A stretch of DNA of 64,000 nt. Origin: Cyclobacterium jeungdonense. Its GTDB lineage: Bacteria; Bacteroidota; Bacteroidia; Cytophagales; Cyclobacteriaceae. A program made the translations under genes and the position numbers. The notes beneath the pieces were generated by a model. The model ran no database searches. It saw only the letters and a list, made by a program, of their open reading frames with translations, and was not told where the DNA came from. Location: positions 124,001 to 188,000 of the forward strand of contig NZ_WMCD01000002.1 in the NCBI RefSeq assembly GCF_010994275.1, read 5' to 3'. This document shows, in pieces, positions 46,800-55,911 of the stretch; the first letter of the stretch is position 1, and each line of letters opens with the position of its first letter.

Positions 46800-47684
46800 A
46801 TGTTAGAAAATCTGCATTCGGATAGTAAGGCCGAAGATACTTTATTTCCTCCAAAAATAACACTACAGATTAAAGGAAAGCTCTTTGCTTTGGACAGTCC
46901 CTGGCTCATGGGAGTCATTAATAGAACCCCGGATTCGTTTTTCCCAGGCAGCCGCACGGCGACTATTCAAAAGGAGGTATTGGATAAAGCCCAATCCATG
47001 ATTGCTCAGGGCGCTCGAATTCTCGACATTGGAGGCTACAGTACTCGTCCTGGAGCCGCCTTTGTGCCAGAGGAAACCGAACTAAAAAGGGTTATTCCCG
47101 TTATCACTGATATAAAGGCAAGGTTTCCGGAGACCCTGCTGTCCATTGACACGTTTCGTCAAAGGGTAGCCAAAGAAGCAGTGGCAGCTGGTGCTGATTT
47201 GGTAAATGATATCTCAGGAGGTGCCATGGACGCAGGTATGCACGAAATGGTTGGTAAGCTGGGCGCACCCTATATATGCATGCATATGAAGGGAACTCCC
47301 CAAACCATGCAGTCGCAAACAGAATACGATCATCTCGAAAAAGAAATGTTGGATTTTTTTTCCGAAAAAATTAGAAGCTGTTATGAAGCTGGCATAAAAG
47401 ATGTTATTGTAGATATAGGACTGGGTTTTTCGAAAACGCTGGAGCAAAATTACCGGTTGATCCGCAATTTATCCCATTTCAAAACCTTACAATTGCCGCT
47501 GCTTGTCGGATTATCTCGTAAATCAATGATTTACAAACTATTAAACCTTAGCCCCGCAGAAGCGCTGAATGGCAGCACGGCACTTCACATGGCTGCCCTC
47601 ATAAATGGGGCTAACATTCTCCGGGTACATGATGTAAAAGAAGCAAATGAAACGATAAAACTATATAAACAACTTTATACTTGA
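46800..47684 (+). CDS. folP: dihydropteroate synthase
   Basis: 294 residues from the ATG at 46800. It joins p-aminobenzoate to hydroxymethyl-dihydropterin pyrophosphate in folate synthesis and is the sulfonamide target. Signatures: LMGVINRTPDSFFPGS, ILDIGGYSTRPGA, LVNDISGGAMD, and C-terminal GSTALHMAALINGANILRVHDV. About 20 residues precede the usual N-terminus. The only gap to the divergent DUF1599 gene is 15 bases, so their promoters must lie inside one another's coding regions. cdaA follows with a four-base overlap. Confidence 0.95.
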   Translation: MLENLHSDSKAEDTLFPPKITLQIKGKLFALDSPWLMGVINRTPDSFFPGSRTATIQKEVLDKAQSMIAQGARILDIGGYSTRPGAAFVPEETELKRVIPVITDIKARFPETLLSIDTFRQRVAKEAVAAGADLVNDISGGAMDAGMHEMVGKLGAPYICMHMKGTPQTMQSQTEYDHLEKEMLDFFSEKIRSCYEAGIKDVIVDIGLGFSKTLEQNYRLIRNLSHFKTLQLPLLVGLSRKSMIYKLLNLSPAEALNGSTALHMAALINGANILRVHDVKEANETIKLYKQLYT

Positions 47685-48547
47685 ATTTACTATTTAAAAT
47701 AGGTTTCCTGGATGTTTCCCTGGTCAACTTAATCGACATTACCCTGGTAAGTGTTCTTATTTATCAGGTATATAAGTTGATGCGGGGTAGCGTGGCTATT
47801 AAGATCTTTTTAGGGTTTTTATCCATCTATTTGATTTATCTGGTGGTGAGTGCTGCACAGATGGAGCTACTGACCATCATTCTAGGCCAGTTTATGGGCG
47901 TGGGTGTGCTGGCAGCCATTATTCTTTTCCAGCAGGAAATCCGTAAATTCTTATTGATTGTCGGCAAGTCCTCGATCTTTTCCAATGAAAACCTATGGCA
48001 GGAATTGCTTTTCTGGAGAAAAAGGGAAAGCCTTGCCTTTAATGTAACTCCCATCATTGAGGCCTCCAAAACCCTATCCGGCAGTAGCACGGGTGCCCTC
48101 ATCGTACTTTCCAGAAATTCGGAATTGAAATTCTATGCTGAAAGTGGGGATCTGATTGATGCCCTGGTTTCCAAGCGTTTGCTGGTTTCTATCTTCAACA
48201 AATACTCTCCCTTACATGACGGAGGGGTAATTATTTTTAGTGGTCGGGTAAAAGCCGCCCGTTGTATTCTTCCCGTCACAGAGCGCGAGGTACCGGCGCA
48301 GTTTGGACTCCGCCACCGCGCTGCCATTGGCATGTCGGAAGCCACGGATGCCCTGGTACTGATTGTCTCCGAAGAAACCGGGCAGGTATCGCTGGCTAAA
48401 AACGGGAAGATATTACACAACTTGTCCTTTCAGGAGGTTCGCGAAATCATCAATAACTATCTTACCGGGGAAGAAATTGATGAAAAATTTGAACCCATCA
48501 ACCAGACAGATAAGCCCCGGGATTTTAAAAAACCTACGGAAGTGTAG
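47681..48547 (+). CDS. cdaA: diadenylate cyclase
   Basis: 288 residues making cyclic di-AMP. Three N-terminal membrane helices (about 14-90; LLFKIGFLDVSLVNLIDITLVSVLIYQVYKLMRG-type start) precede the DAC domain with DGGVIIF (DGA-equivalent) and RHRAAIGMSE (RHR). The start is TTG at 47681, overlapping the folP stop as TTGA; the next Met is deep in helix 2, so TTG is required for a complete first helix. folP-cdaA linkage is normal in Bacteroidota. Confidence 0.93.
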   Translation: MNLLFKIGFLDVSLVNLIDITLVSVLIYQVYKLMRGSVAIKIFLGFLSIYLIYLVVSAAQMELLTIILGQFMGVGVLAAIILFQQEIRKFLLIVGKSSIFSNENLWQELLFWRKRESLAFNVTPIIEASKTLSGSSTGALIVLSRNSELKFYAESGDLIDALVSKRLLVSIFNKYSPLHDGGVIIFSGRVKAARCILPVTEREVPAQFGLRHRAAIGMSEATDALVLIVSEETGQVSLAKNGKILHNLSFQEVREIINNYLTGEEIDEKFEPINQTDKPRDFKKPTEV

Positions 48548-48656
48548 TTCCGAAGTCAAAACCGAAGATTTTTTTTAGTCTCCGGAATAGGTTATTCCTC
48601 CACAGGTGGTATCCTAAGTAATCGAGACTTTTTCAAGATAACTAAAAACATGGCAA

Positions 48657-48712
48657 CACGGATTACTCCGATTAACACTGCGATCCAAAGAAAAAATCTG
48701 TGCTAATCCGTG
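48657..48712. repeat. dispersed intergenic inverted repeat
   Basis: CACGGATTA (48657-48665) and TAATCCGTG (48704-48712) flank an A-rich middle; the stretch then reads 'gccatctgtggtgaa'. This resembles an intergenic repeat ('aatccgtg...atctgtggtgaa') that I recall from many Bacteroidota and other genomes, usually between genes. Here it fills the gap between the convergent ends of cdaA and kbl and could fold into a long hairpin. Confidence 0.55.
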
Positions 48713-48743
48713 GCCATCTGTGGTGAACCAATAATAGCATCCA

Positions 48744-49940
48744 TTAGCCAATCACGCCCAGTTCCTTTCCTACTTCTGTAAATGCTGCGATCGCTTTTTC
48801 CAGGTGCTGCTTTTCGTGGGCGGCTGACAATTGCACACGAATACGCGCCTCCCCTTTGGGAACTACCGGGTAGTAAAAGCCGATGACATATATGCCCTTT
48901 TCCAAAAGCCTCTCAGCCATCTTTTGGGCCAGAGGGGCTTCGTGGAGCATGATCGGCACGATGGGATGGCTTCCCTCTTTGATAGCAAAACCCGCCTGCC
49001 GGATTCGTTCCCTAAAAAAACGCGTGTTTGCCTCCAACCTATCCCGGAGTTCCGTAGTTTCCGATAAAAGGTCAAACACCGCAATGGATGCACCCGCAAT
49101 CGCCGGGGCAAGGGTATTGGAAAAAAGGTAGGGGCGGGATTTTTGACGCAGGAGTTCTATTATTTCCTTTCTTCCGGAAGTAAACCCACCGGAAGCGCCT
49201 CCCAGGGCTTTTCCTAGGGTGCCTGTAATGATATCCACCTTGCCCATTACCCCTTTCAACTCGTGTACGCCCCTTCCCGTTTTCCCCATAAATCCGGTAG
49301 AATGGCATTCATCGGACATCACCATTGCCTGGTATTTTTCGGCCAAAGCCACGATTTTATCCAATTGAGCAATGGTACCGTCCATGGAAAACACCCCATC
49401 CGTTACTATGAGTTTGTGTCGTGCACCTTTTTCCTCTGCTGCCTGTAGCTGGGCTTCCAGGTCATCCATGTCGTTATGGCGATACCGAAACCGCATGGCC
49501 TTGCATAGCCGTACTCCGTCAATGATGGAGGCATGGTTCAAGGCATCGGAAAGGATGGCATCTTCTGGGCCGAGAATCGGTTCGAATACCCCACCATTGG
49601 CATCAAAGGCCGCGGCGTACAAAATGGTATCTTCCGTGCCCAAAAATTCCGAAATCTTTCTTTCCAGTGTTTGGTGAATATCCTGGGTGCCGCAGATAAA
49701 GCGGACGGATGACAGGCCAAAACCATGGCTGTCAATGGCTTCCTTGGCCGCTTCGACCACCTTTGGATGGCTGGACAGGCCCAGGTAGTTGTTGGCACAA
49801 AAATTCAGCACCCGGCTGCCATCGGCCAGTCGTATTTCCGCGCCCTGAGGGGAGCGGATGACCCGTTCCGTTTTGTAAAGTCCTGAGGCTTTGAGATTTT
49901 CAATTTCATCCTGCAATTGCTCTTGAATGCTGCCAAACAT
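48744..49940 (-). CDS. kbl: glycine C-acetyltransferase (2-amino-3-ketobutyrate CoA ligase)
   Basis: 398 residues, a PLP enzyme of the alpha-oxoamine synthase family. It cleaves 2-amino-3-ketobutyrate with CoA to glycine and acetyl-CoA. The Schiff-base lysine lies in [13 protein letters not shown] (about residue 243), with the substrate region [12 protein letters not shown] and [11 protein letters not shown]. Length equals E. coli Kbl. It is divergent from tdh, with which it forms the threonine degradation pathway. Confidence 0.96.
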   Translation of the reverse strand: MFGSIQEQLQDEIENLKASGLYKTERVIRSPQGAEIRLADGSRVLNFCANNYLGLSSHPKVVEAAKEAIDSHGFGLSSVRFICGTQDIHQTLERKISEFLGTEDTILYAAAFDANGGVFEPILGPEDAILSDALNHASIIDGVRLCKAMRFRYRHNDMDDLEAQLQAAEEKGARHKLIVTDGVFSMDGTIAQLDKIVALAEKYQAMVMSDECHSTGFMGKTGRGVHELKGVMGKVDIITGTLGKALGGASGGFTSGRKEIIELLRQKSRPYLFSNTLAPAIAGASIAVFDLLSETTELRDRLEANTRFFRERIRQAGFAIKEGSHPIVPIMLHEAPLAQKMAERLLEKGIYVIGFYYPVVPKGEARIRVQLSAAHEKQHLEKAIAAFTEVGKELGVIG

Positions 49941-50016
49941 GGATTTTGTGGTTTTATTCTAACTACCCGATTTCTGAGTGATGAATTTACAATTTTTAAA
50001 GAAAAATGACAGCTGA

Positions 50017-50046
50017 TTGTATAAAAATTCTGAAATTGTAGCTTTG
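50017..50046 (+). promoter_or_regulatory. Bacteroidota-type promoter of tdh
   Basis: TTG at 50017-50019 and TAGCTTTG (TAnnTTTG) at 50039-50046, 19 bases apart; the tdh ATG follows 26 bases later. This is a good match to the -33/-7 consensus, in the 132-base divergent region between kbl and tdh. Confidence 0.65.
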
Positions 50047-50072
50047 AATCAAGCAAATCAAAACAAACCCGA

Positions 50073-51038
50073 ATGGAGAAGGTATTGGTAACCGGTGCTG
50101 CAGGGCAGCTTGGCACGGAATTAACGCAGCAATTAACGGAGGTGTACGGACCCGAGGCGGTCATCGCCACTGATATCAACCCGGAGGCAAATGCCTCCTT
50201 TCCCTATTGCCGTTTCTCCAAATTGGATGTCATGGATCGGGACCGCCTGCGAAAATACATTAGAGAAGAAAAAATTACACAGGTATACCACCTGGCCGCC
50301 ATTCTTTCTGCTTCTGCAGAAAAAAAGCCGCTGTTGTCCTGGCAGGTTAACATGGATAGCCTCTTGCATTTACTGGAACTTGCCCGTGAATTTAAACTGA
50401 ACAAACTGTTCTGGCCCTCCAGCATCGCTGTCTTTGGTCCGGACACTCCCAAAATACAGACCCGACAGCATGCCGCCAAAGAACCCATTACCGCCTATGG
50501 CATTGCCAAACTTGCCGGTGAGCGCTGGTGTGCCTATTACCACCAACACTATGGGATTGATGTGCGGAGCCTGCGCTTTCCGGGACTGATCGGTTACAAG
50601 GCCCTACCCGGCGGAGGGACTACCGATTATGCGGTGGCCATTTTTCATCAGGCACTTGCCGGGAAATCGTTTCGTTCGTTTTTGAAAAAAGACAGCCGCC
50701 TGCCCATGATGTACATGCCCGATGCCATCAAGGCTACCCTTGCGCTGATGCAGGCCCCCAAAGACAGGATTAGCATCCACTCCAGCTACAATCTGGCCGC
50801 CATGAGCTTTACGCCGGAAGAATTGTATCGGGGAATCCTTCCCTATTTTCCGGAATTTACCATAACTTACGACCCTGATTACCGGCAAACCATTGCAGAT
50901 GGCTGGCCGCAGTCCATCGACGACCGGGAGGCGAGAAGGGACTGGAACTGGTCACCGGATTACGAGCTGCCTGCCATGATCCGGGAAATTCTACAGGAAT
51001 TGCCGACTTGGATTCAAAATAAACAAAGCGACTTATGA
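50073..51038 (+). CDS. tdh: L-threonine 3-dehydrogenase, short-chain (SDR) type
   Basis: 321 residues of the UDP-galactose-epimerase-like threonine dehydrogenases, not the zinc-dependent E. coli type. NAD site is VTGAAGQLGTEL; catalytic YGIAKLAGE (Tyr-x3-Lys); the substrate-region RFPGLIGYKALPGGGTTDYAV is diagnostic of this group. It oxidises threonine to 2-amino-3-ketobutyrate, the substrate of the divergently encoded Kbl. Its end overlaps the NlpE-like gene by four bases (ATGA). Confidence 0.93.
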   Translation: MEKVLVTGAAGQLGTELTQQLTEVYGPEAVIATDINPEANASFPYCRFSKLDVMDRDRLRKYIREEKITQVYHLAAILSASAEKKPLLSWQVNMDSLLHLLELAREFKLNKLFWPSSIAVFGPDTPKIQTRQHAAKEPITAYGIAKLAGERWCAYYHQHYGIDVRSLRFPGLIGYKALPGGGTTDYAVAIFHQALAGKSFRSFLKKDSRLPMMYMPDAIKATLALMQAPKDRISIHSSYNLAAMSFTPEELYRGILPYFPEFTITYDPDYRQTIADGWPQSIDDREARRDWNWSPDYELPAMIREILQELPTWIQNKQSDL

Positions 51039-51520
51039 AAAAATGGACATACATCTTAATCCTTGCAGGAGCAATTTCCTGCGACTCCCCTACCCAGGAA
51101 AGCCGGTACGAGGGAGAAAACGAAGAGGAAATGGAAAACAGGGAAGAACTGGTGCTGGACAATACCTTTTCCACCTGGATGAATTACGAAGGGCTGCTTC
51201 CCTGTGAAGACTGCGAGGGGATCCGGACAGTACTCAAACTGGAAAACAGTCCCAATAAGAAGGAGCGGGAGTATGAACTGACCGAGACCTATCTGGGCAC
51301 CGAAGACGGGGACCGGGAGTTTGTCAGCAAGGGAATTTACGAAGTGGTCTACGGTCTGGAAAACGATCCCGGAGCCATGGCCATCCGCCTGCTGGATGAA
51401 AGCAGCGCACCTATAAAAAGCTTCCGGCAAGACGAGTTCGGTACCTTGCATTTACTGGACAGCGAAGAACAAGCCATTGTATCTGATCTGAATTATACGT
51501 TGGAACTGGTAGAGCAATAA
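51035..51520 (+). CDS. NlpE-like lipoprotein
   Basis: 161 residues. A lipoprotein signal (LILAGAISC) and an acidic linker precede the NlpE N-terminal domain signature YEGLLPCEDCEGIRTVLKLE, containing the CxxC. NlpE proteins sit in the outer membrane and sense surface or copper stress. Only the N-terminal domain is present, as usual outside enterics. It overlaps tdh by four bases, so it is cotranscribed with it, although no functional link is obvious. Confidence 0.85.
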   Translation: MKKWTYILILAGAISCDSPTQESRYEGENEEEMENREELVLDNTFSTWMNYEGLLPCEDCEGIRTVLKLENSPNKKEREYELTETYLGTEDGDREFVSKGIYEVVYGLENDPGAMAIRLLDESSAPIKSFRQDEFGTLHLLDSEEQAIVSDLNYTLELVEQ

Positions 51521-51540
51521 GCGTCCTTATTCAATAGTAC

Positions 51541-52076
51541 CAACACCGCCGAGGGGTCTGTACTGCCCATAATTTCTTTTAGTGGCCAATAGATGCCGCG
51601 TACCTGCTAGTACGCGCTTGCCTGTATTTCGGACGTTTTTTATTTTTTCAGTACGAAAATTCCACTGTCTTGTTCGTATGCTTTTTTTAATCGGATGAAA
51701 ACCATTGTGTTAAAAAAAAAACGCTGTTTTCGAGGGATTGCCGGTTATCTGTCTGGAGATTACCTATGATTTTGCTGTAAAGAATACTAAAGGTTGCCAT
51801 ACATAGCAGGACAAGCTCGTCCCGCTTACTTTTTTGGGGTAACAGGTATACCCGAACCCTTCGCCCACCTTGGCCCCCAATAGGACCCGTACCCGGCCAG
51901 GCCCACCAGCGATGGTACTAGTTTGGTCTTTTCGCTAATATACATCAATCAAAGAGCAATTAGTACCTAAAATCGCATTGAACAGGCCGCAAATTGTAAA
52001 TAAACACTACTGATACAGTTGTATATTTATTTTACGCCTTCTTTAGTTGTATATTATTTTACAACTATATTTATTG
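51541..52076. other. gene-poor region with recombinase debris
   Basis: No intact gene. 51621-51775 is a diverged copy of 55180-55335 (recombinase 5' region and N-terminus, listed separately). The rest, including a C-rich stretch at 51830-51910, shows no protein-like frame. An AT-rich segment (51995-52076) with repeated TTGTATATT/TTTACAACT lies just before the SatD-like gene and may hold its promoter. Confidence 0.5.
51676..51775 (+). pseudogene. 5' fragment of a tyrosine recombinase gene
   Basis: Starts ATGAAAACCATTGTGTTAAA (MKTIVLK), then a ten-A run shifts the frame relative to the related start at 55254. The matching text 'cgctgttttcgagggattgccggttatctg' then breaks into stops (TATGA). 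Homology to 55254 also covers about 55 bases upstream. Only the first ~30 codons' worth of the gene remain. Confidence 0.65.
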
Positions 52077-52077
52077 T

Positions 52078-52717
52078 ATAAAACGTACAGAAATCGTCCT
52101 TATTGGGGATGTGATTAAACCACGGAAGCACTTTAAACCTGAAGAATGGGACTATTTTCACCAATTGATTAAAAAAAATTAACGAGGAATTCCATTCGTC
52201 GATAAAAATTCCTTTCACGATATATTCTGGAGATAGCTTTGGTGGAATTTGCGATAGTATCGAATCTGCCATTGACATTGTATTAGCAATTCAGGAATAC
52301 CATAAATACCATAATTCGAGATTAGTCCTGATTGAAGATGACGTTTCTTTTGGTTTGGAAACAAAAAAATTTCTAAATTTAGAAGGGCCGGCACTTTGGA
52401 AAAGTAACGATCTATTAGACAATTTAAAAAAAAGTACGTCTTTTTTCCTGGCCGATCTTCAAAATGATTTGAAGAGAATTACCGTTAATACGATCCTTAA
52501 TCTAATACTATCCATTCGCAATGACTGGAGCGAAATAGAATGGGCCGTTTACAGGCATGAGGGCTTGGACATAAAACAAAAGGATCTTGCGGAAAAGTTG
52601 GGGGTGTCTCAGCAGTATATTTCGAAGATTTCAAACAAGTCTAAACTTAGATTAGTCCGAGAAGCCGAAAAAAATCTAAAACAACTACTTCATGGAATCG
52701 ATACTACTGTTCATTAG
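52078..52717 (+). pseudogene. SatD family gene broken by one frameshift
   Basis: The first frame reads KRTEIVLIGDVIKPRKHF...WDYFHQLIKKN then stops at 52180. The next frame continues INEEFHSSIKIPFTIYSGDSFGG...AIDIVLAIQEY and runs to a C-terminal helix-turn-helix (DLAEKLGVSQQYISKISN). Together they give a SatD-family protein. The break is at an eight-A run (52171-52178); seven would restore the frame. No clear ATG precedes the first part, so the true start is uncertain. Slippage at the A-run could still give some full product. The partner gene overlaps its last 26 bases. Confidence 0.75.
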
Positions 52718-53104
52718 GGAAAACAGCACCTTGATCCAAGGACTAGTAATCGTTATCGGATATTTGATTACGTTCATTGCCACGGACTTGTTGATAAAAA
52801 GAATAATTCTAAACGGAAAAGAAAAAATTGATATAGATGGTGATGGAAATGTAGACCAAAATGACAGAAGATTATCAGAGATGGTTATAATATCGGCAAA
52901 TGTGAGAACATCATTATCATAACCTTCGTACTGGCAGGAAAGGTGACTGGGCTCGCGTTAATTTCCACAGCAAAAAATTTGGCAAGGCAAAAAGACATCA
53001 ATGATAATGCCGGTTTTTTTCTCGCCGGAACCTTGATAAAATTTACAGCTACGCTACTGCTCGCCCTTGGAATTAAGTTTATCCTGCGGTTGATTCCAGC
53101 ATAA
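52692..53104 (+). pseudogene. membrane-protein partner of the SatD-like gene, frameshifted
   Basis: Begins MESILLFIRENSTLIQGLVIV; one membrane helix (about 15-36) leads to IDIDGDGNVDQNDRR, which has the spacing of an EF-hand calcium loop (Asp at 1, 3, 5 and 12). After LSEM (52881-52883) the frame ends early; adding one G there continues as GYNIGKCENIIIITFVLAGKVTGLALI...SFFLAG-like helices to a stop at 53104. Intact, it would be ~137 residues with three helices. It overlaps the SatD-like gene, so the two were probably coupled. Family not named. Confidence 0.65.
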
Positions 53105-53562
53105 TTATTCAACCCTATCCATTGGCACCAATTGATTCAGCTTATAACACAGGAATGAACACGCTGGAGAACGGCTCGATTTTGTAGAAGGACCGGCCTG
53201 ATACACATAAGAATGGGTATCGTCATCTCCGTTCGCCTTATGATTTTTAATATACGTCTAGTATCAGAGCTACCCAAAAACAGGGGTTTTACTAGAGGTA
53301 GACTCCACGCCTGGTAATTTGTGGAATTAGATTTTGGATAGATTGGGTATTTGCCGGGAATTCCCCAAGTTGCGTTGGTGACAAACCCCATGTACATAGA
53401 TTCCGGAAATCAACTGTTTTCTTAATCGAACCTACCTGAAAGACAAGCAAAATGGGACCAGGGCCCGGTGGGACACTCCCACTGGTATCTGGGAAAAACT
53501 ACGAAATTCCATTTCTAGCCATGAATAAACCTATCATTTTATGTAGGCTTCAAGATGACGGG
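53105..53562. other. intergenic region without recognisable gene
   Basis: About 460 bases. Both strands are broken by stops; the minus-strand frame at 53137-53397 has no family features. The sequence is probably decayed accessory DNA between the SatD-like pair and the deiminase gene. Confidence 0.45.
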
Positions 53563-54795
53563 TTAACCTTTTAATCGTTTGTGTGCATTATCCATTATAA
53601 GCCGGAGCCGGGATCGTTTTTTTATCTTGGGTTGATGCATGGTGATGCAGTGCAGCCCCCCACCATTGTAGTTAAGTTCGGTCGCATGGATCGTCACCAC
53701 TTTTCTGCTTTTAAACACCTCCTGAAACGCCTTTTTTGCCTGTTCGTCCTTTTGCCGGATAAGATCGGGGTCGCCCGGCGTGTAATAGGCAGGTATTACC
53801 ACCAGGTTATTGGTTAAGATAAAGTTTAGATAGCTGGTGACCGGCGTATAATAAATCGGCTGACCGTTGTATTGGCCCTGATCAAAAATAATCGGTGCCT
53901 GCGGTACCCTGATGATCTTAAATGGCTTTCCATCCTGATCCCGGGCATTCTTCAGGATCTTATAGCTTTCTTCCAGCCGGTCGTGTACCACCTGGTAGAA
54001 GGGATCCAACGGAAGATCTGCGGGATCTACCTGAGCCAGCAGGATGGTGTGGGCGTCCGCAAACCGGCAAAACTCGTCTACGTGCCAGTGCACCCCATTG
54101 CCGTAGATATTGTCAATCACGGGTCCATGATCAAACAGATCGTCCTGCGGAATACCCCTTTTGAGCCAGATGACGTTTTTTTGGTTCAGCTTTTCTTTGT
54201 ATTCGTTCTCGATCTCTTCCAGGCTACGGTCCGGGTTGATGTATTTTTCATGCCCTTCGATTAAAATAATGGTTCCCCGCCCGTTGATCTCCCGACCACC
54301 TCCGGCGCTGTATAACCTACTTCTCATAAAAGGGATCCTCATTTTGGTGGCATACTGTTCGCTGAACAGATTGTATTCCAGGTTTTCCTCGTGGGGATAA
54401 TGAAACGTCACCATTTCCTCCCGACCTGCTTCATCCTGCATGAGTATCGGTCCATAATCCCTGATCCAGATATTGTCCTTTTCTAATTCGAAAGCGGCCA
54501 GGCTGACATTCTTTACATTGATTTTTCGCTCTTCTAATAAATTTTGCAGGTTTTCGGGACGGTGATTGCGTTGGTTATAAAACAGCGTGACATGATCATC
54601 CCTTGCGATCTCCTGGATGAGTTTCAGGGAGATTTCCTGGAATTGGGGTGTCCAACAGATGAAGGTGCTCTCCTGTGGATCAAATTCGGCCACAGGACCA
54701 GCGGAGAGTGTTGCTTCAGCATCCTGCTTGCATGCATTGACAAAAAAAAAGAGGCAGGACAATACTACAAACAGACAGCTACGCAAACCTTGCAT
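53563..54795 (-). CDS. agmatine deiminase family lipoprotein
   Basis: 410 residues from the ATG at 54795, which gives a lipoprotein signal (MQGLRSCLFVVLSCLFFFVNAC); starts at 54822 and 54882 add N-terminal tails. Guanidino-modifying domain motifs: EKDNIWIRDYGP, GGREINGRG, VHWHVDEFCRF (catalytic His), and the nucleophile Cys in GGGLHCITMHQP near the C-terminus. The family hydrolyses agmatine or peptidyl-arginine guanidino groups. A secreted, lipid-anchored form suggests an extracytoplasmic substrate. It lies between two recombinase remnants but appears intact. Confidence 0.87.
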   Translation of the reverse strand: MQGLRSCLFVVLSCLFFFVNACKQDAEATLSAGPVAEFDPQESTFICWTPQFQEISLKLIQEIARDDHVTLFYNQRNHRPENLQNLLEERKINVKNVSLAAFELEKDNIWIRDYGPILMQDEAGREEMVTFHYPHEENLEYNLFSEQYATKMRIPFMRSRLYSAGGGREINGRGTIILIEGHEKYINPDRSLEEIENEYKEKLNQKNVIWLKRGIPQDDLFDHGPVIDNIYGNGVHWHVDEFCRFADAHTILLAQVDPADLPLDPFYQVVHDRLEESYKILKNARDQDGKPFKIIRVPQAPIIFDQGQYNGQPIYYTPVTSYLNFILTNNLVVIPAYYTPGDPDLIRQKDEQAKKAFQEVFKSRKVVTIHATELNYNGGGLHCITMHQPKIKKRSRLRLIMDNAHKRLKG

Positions 54796-54882
54796 CCCTG
54801 TCAATCCGGCAATGGCATTCATGTCAGGCCACTGGTTGATCGCATTTTTATACATCATTGGAAAACCGGCTTCATCGATCAA

Positions 54883-55253
54883 ATTTACTAAAGTAAGTTA
54901 CAAAAAGAATCTGAATAAAATTTGAATTTTATAAACCCCCAGGGAATTACCACGAGTGCTATTAAAAAGGCAACTAATTGCCCCGCTCAGCCCATGACCG
55001 CTGATGGTGGAAGACCGGGATATCCTCCGTGTGAAAGCTTCGCTGACCGGGAAAAGCTTTGCTTCGAAGCAAACCGAGCCATGCACGAGGATAGCCCGTA
55101 GCAAAAGGATATTCAGGGGTTCGGGCGTTGCCTTTCTGCATGGAGGTCAACGGCAGCCCTGGGCTCGCGGGGAACGCCTACCTGTATTTCGGCTGGTTTC
55201 TTTTTTTTTCGATAAAATAATCCACTATCTTGATCGTATATTTTTTTAATCGA
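54883..55253. other. intergenic region before the recombinase remnant
   Basis: About 370 bases. The last ~75 (55180-55253) match 51621-51675 upstream of the other recombinase remnant, ending in a T-rich stretch. The rest has no convincing gene; a plus-strand frame at 55004-55249 lacks any family feature. Confidence 0.45.
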
Positions 55254-55814
55254 ATGAAAGCCATTGTGCTAAAAAACGCTGTTTTCGAGGGATTGCCGGT
55301 TATCTGCATGGATTTTCCCTACGATTTTGCTTTAAAGGAGCTGGTAAAAACCTATTCGGAATGCCAGTCGTCCAAGAGGCACAAGACTTGGTGGGTTCCC
55401 TACCAACAGGGACTTTATCATCAGAAGGAAGTATTCAGTTTCCTACCAATCCCAGGTTATCAATGCCTTGAAACTTTACTTTGCCATGTTGGTACAGAAA
55501 AAACTGGACCCTGAAATTATCAATAGGCCTAAAAAGCCCAAGCTACTTCCCAATGTATTGAGCAAGGAGGAGGTGAAATGGATTTTGGAAGCGTACCAAA
55601 ACATCTAACACAGGGCCATGCTATCGTTGATTTGTGCATGCGGCTTATGAAGGAGTGAGTTATTTGGGCTGAAAATCCAAGATGTAGATACCCGAAAAGG
55701 GGATCACGTATCATCCGGCAGCCCAAGGAAAGGCAGGGTGGTACCCCTAGCGGAAAAAGTAAAGTGGTGGACTTGCTGAGGCTGTATTACCGCTCTCCAT
55801 TTGAAGATATTTAA
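55254..55814 (+). pseudogene. degenerate tyrosine recombinase (phage-integrase family)
   Basis: Opens MKAIVLKNAVFEGLPVICMD and FPYDFALKELVKTYSECQSS...WWVPYQQG, the SAM-like N-terminal domain of Bacteroidota tyrosine recombinases. Later pieces in other frames read KPKLLPNVLSKEEVKWILEAYQNI, LLGLKIQDVD, QPKERQG, VPLAEKV and DLLRLYYRSPFEDI, the first part of the catalytic domain. Several frameshifts and stops (for example 55514, 55605) separate them. The HxxR and Tyr region is missing, so it is both broken and truncated. Confidence 0.8.
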
Positions 55815-55911
55815 CGAAATAATTAGTAATATTATACCCTGACTGAAAATTTATTTAATCAGAGTTATACACAAGTTAAGCACCATTAAGACGAAGTAGA
55901 AAGCCATTACA

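Noticed and set aside
55004..55249. 81-codon plus-strand ORF before the recombinase remnant
   Set aside because: It runs into the duplicated recombinase upstream region, which is non-coding at the other copy, and has no family features.
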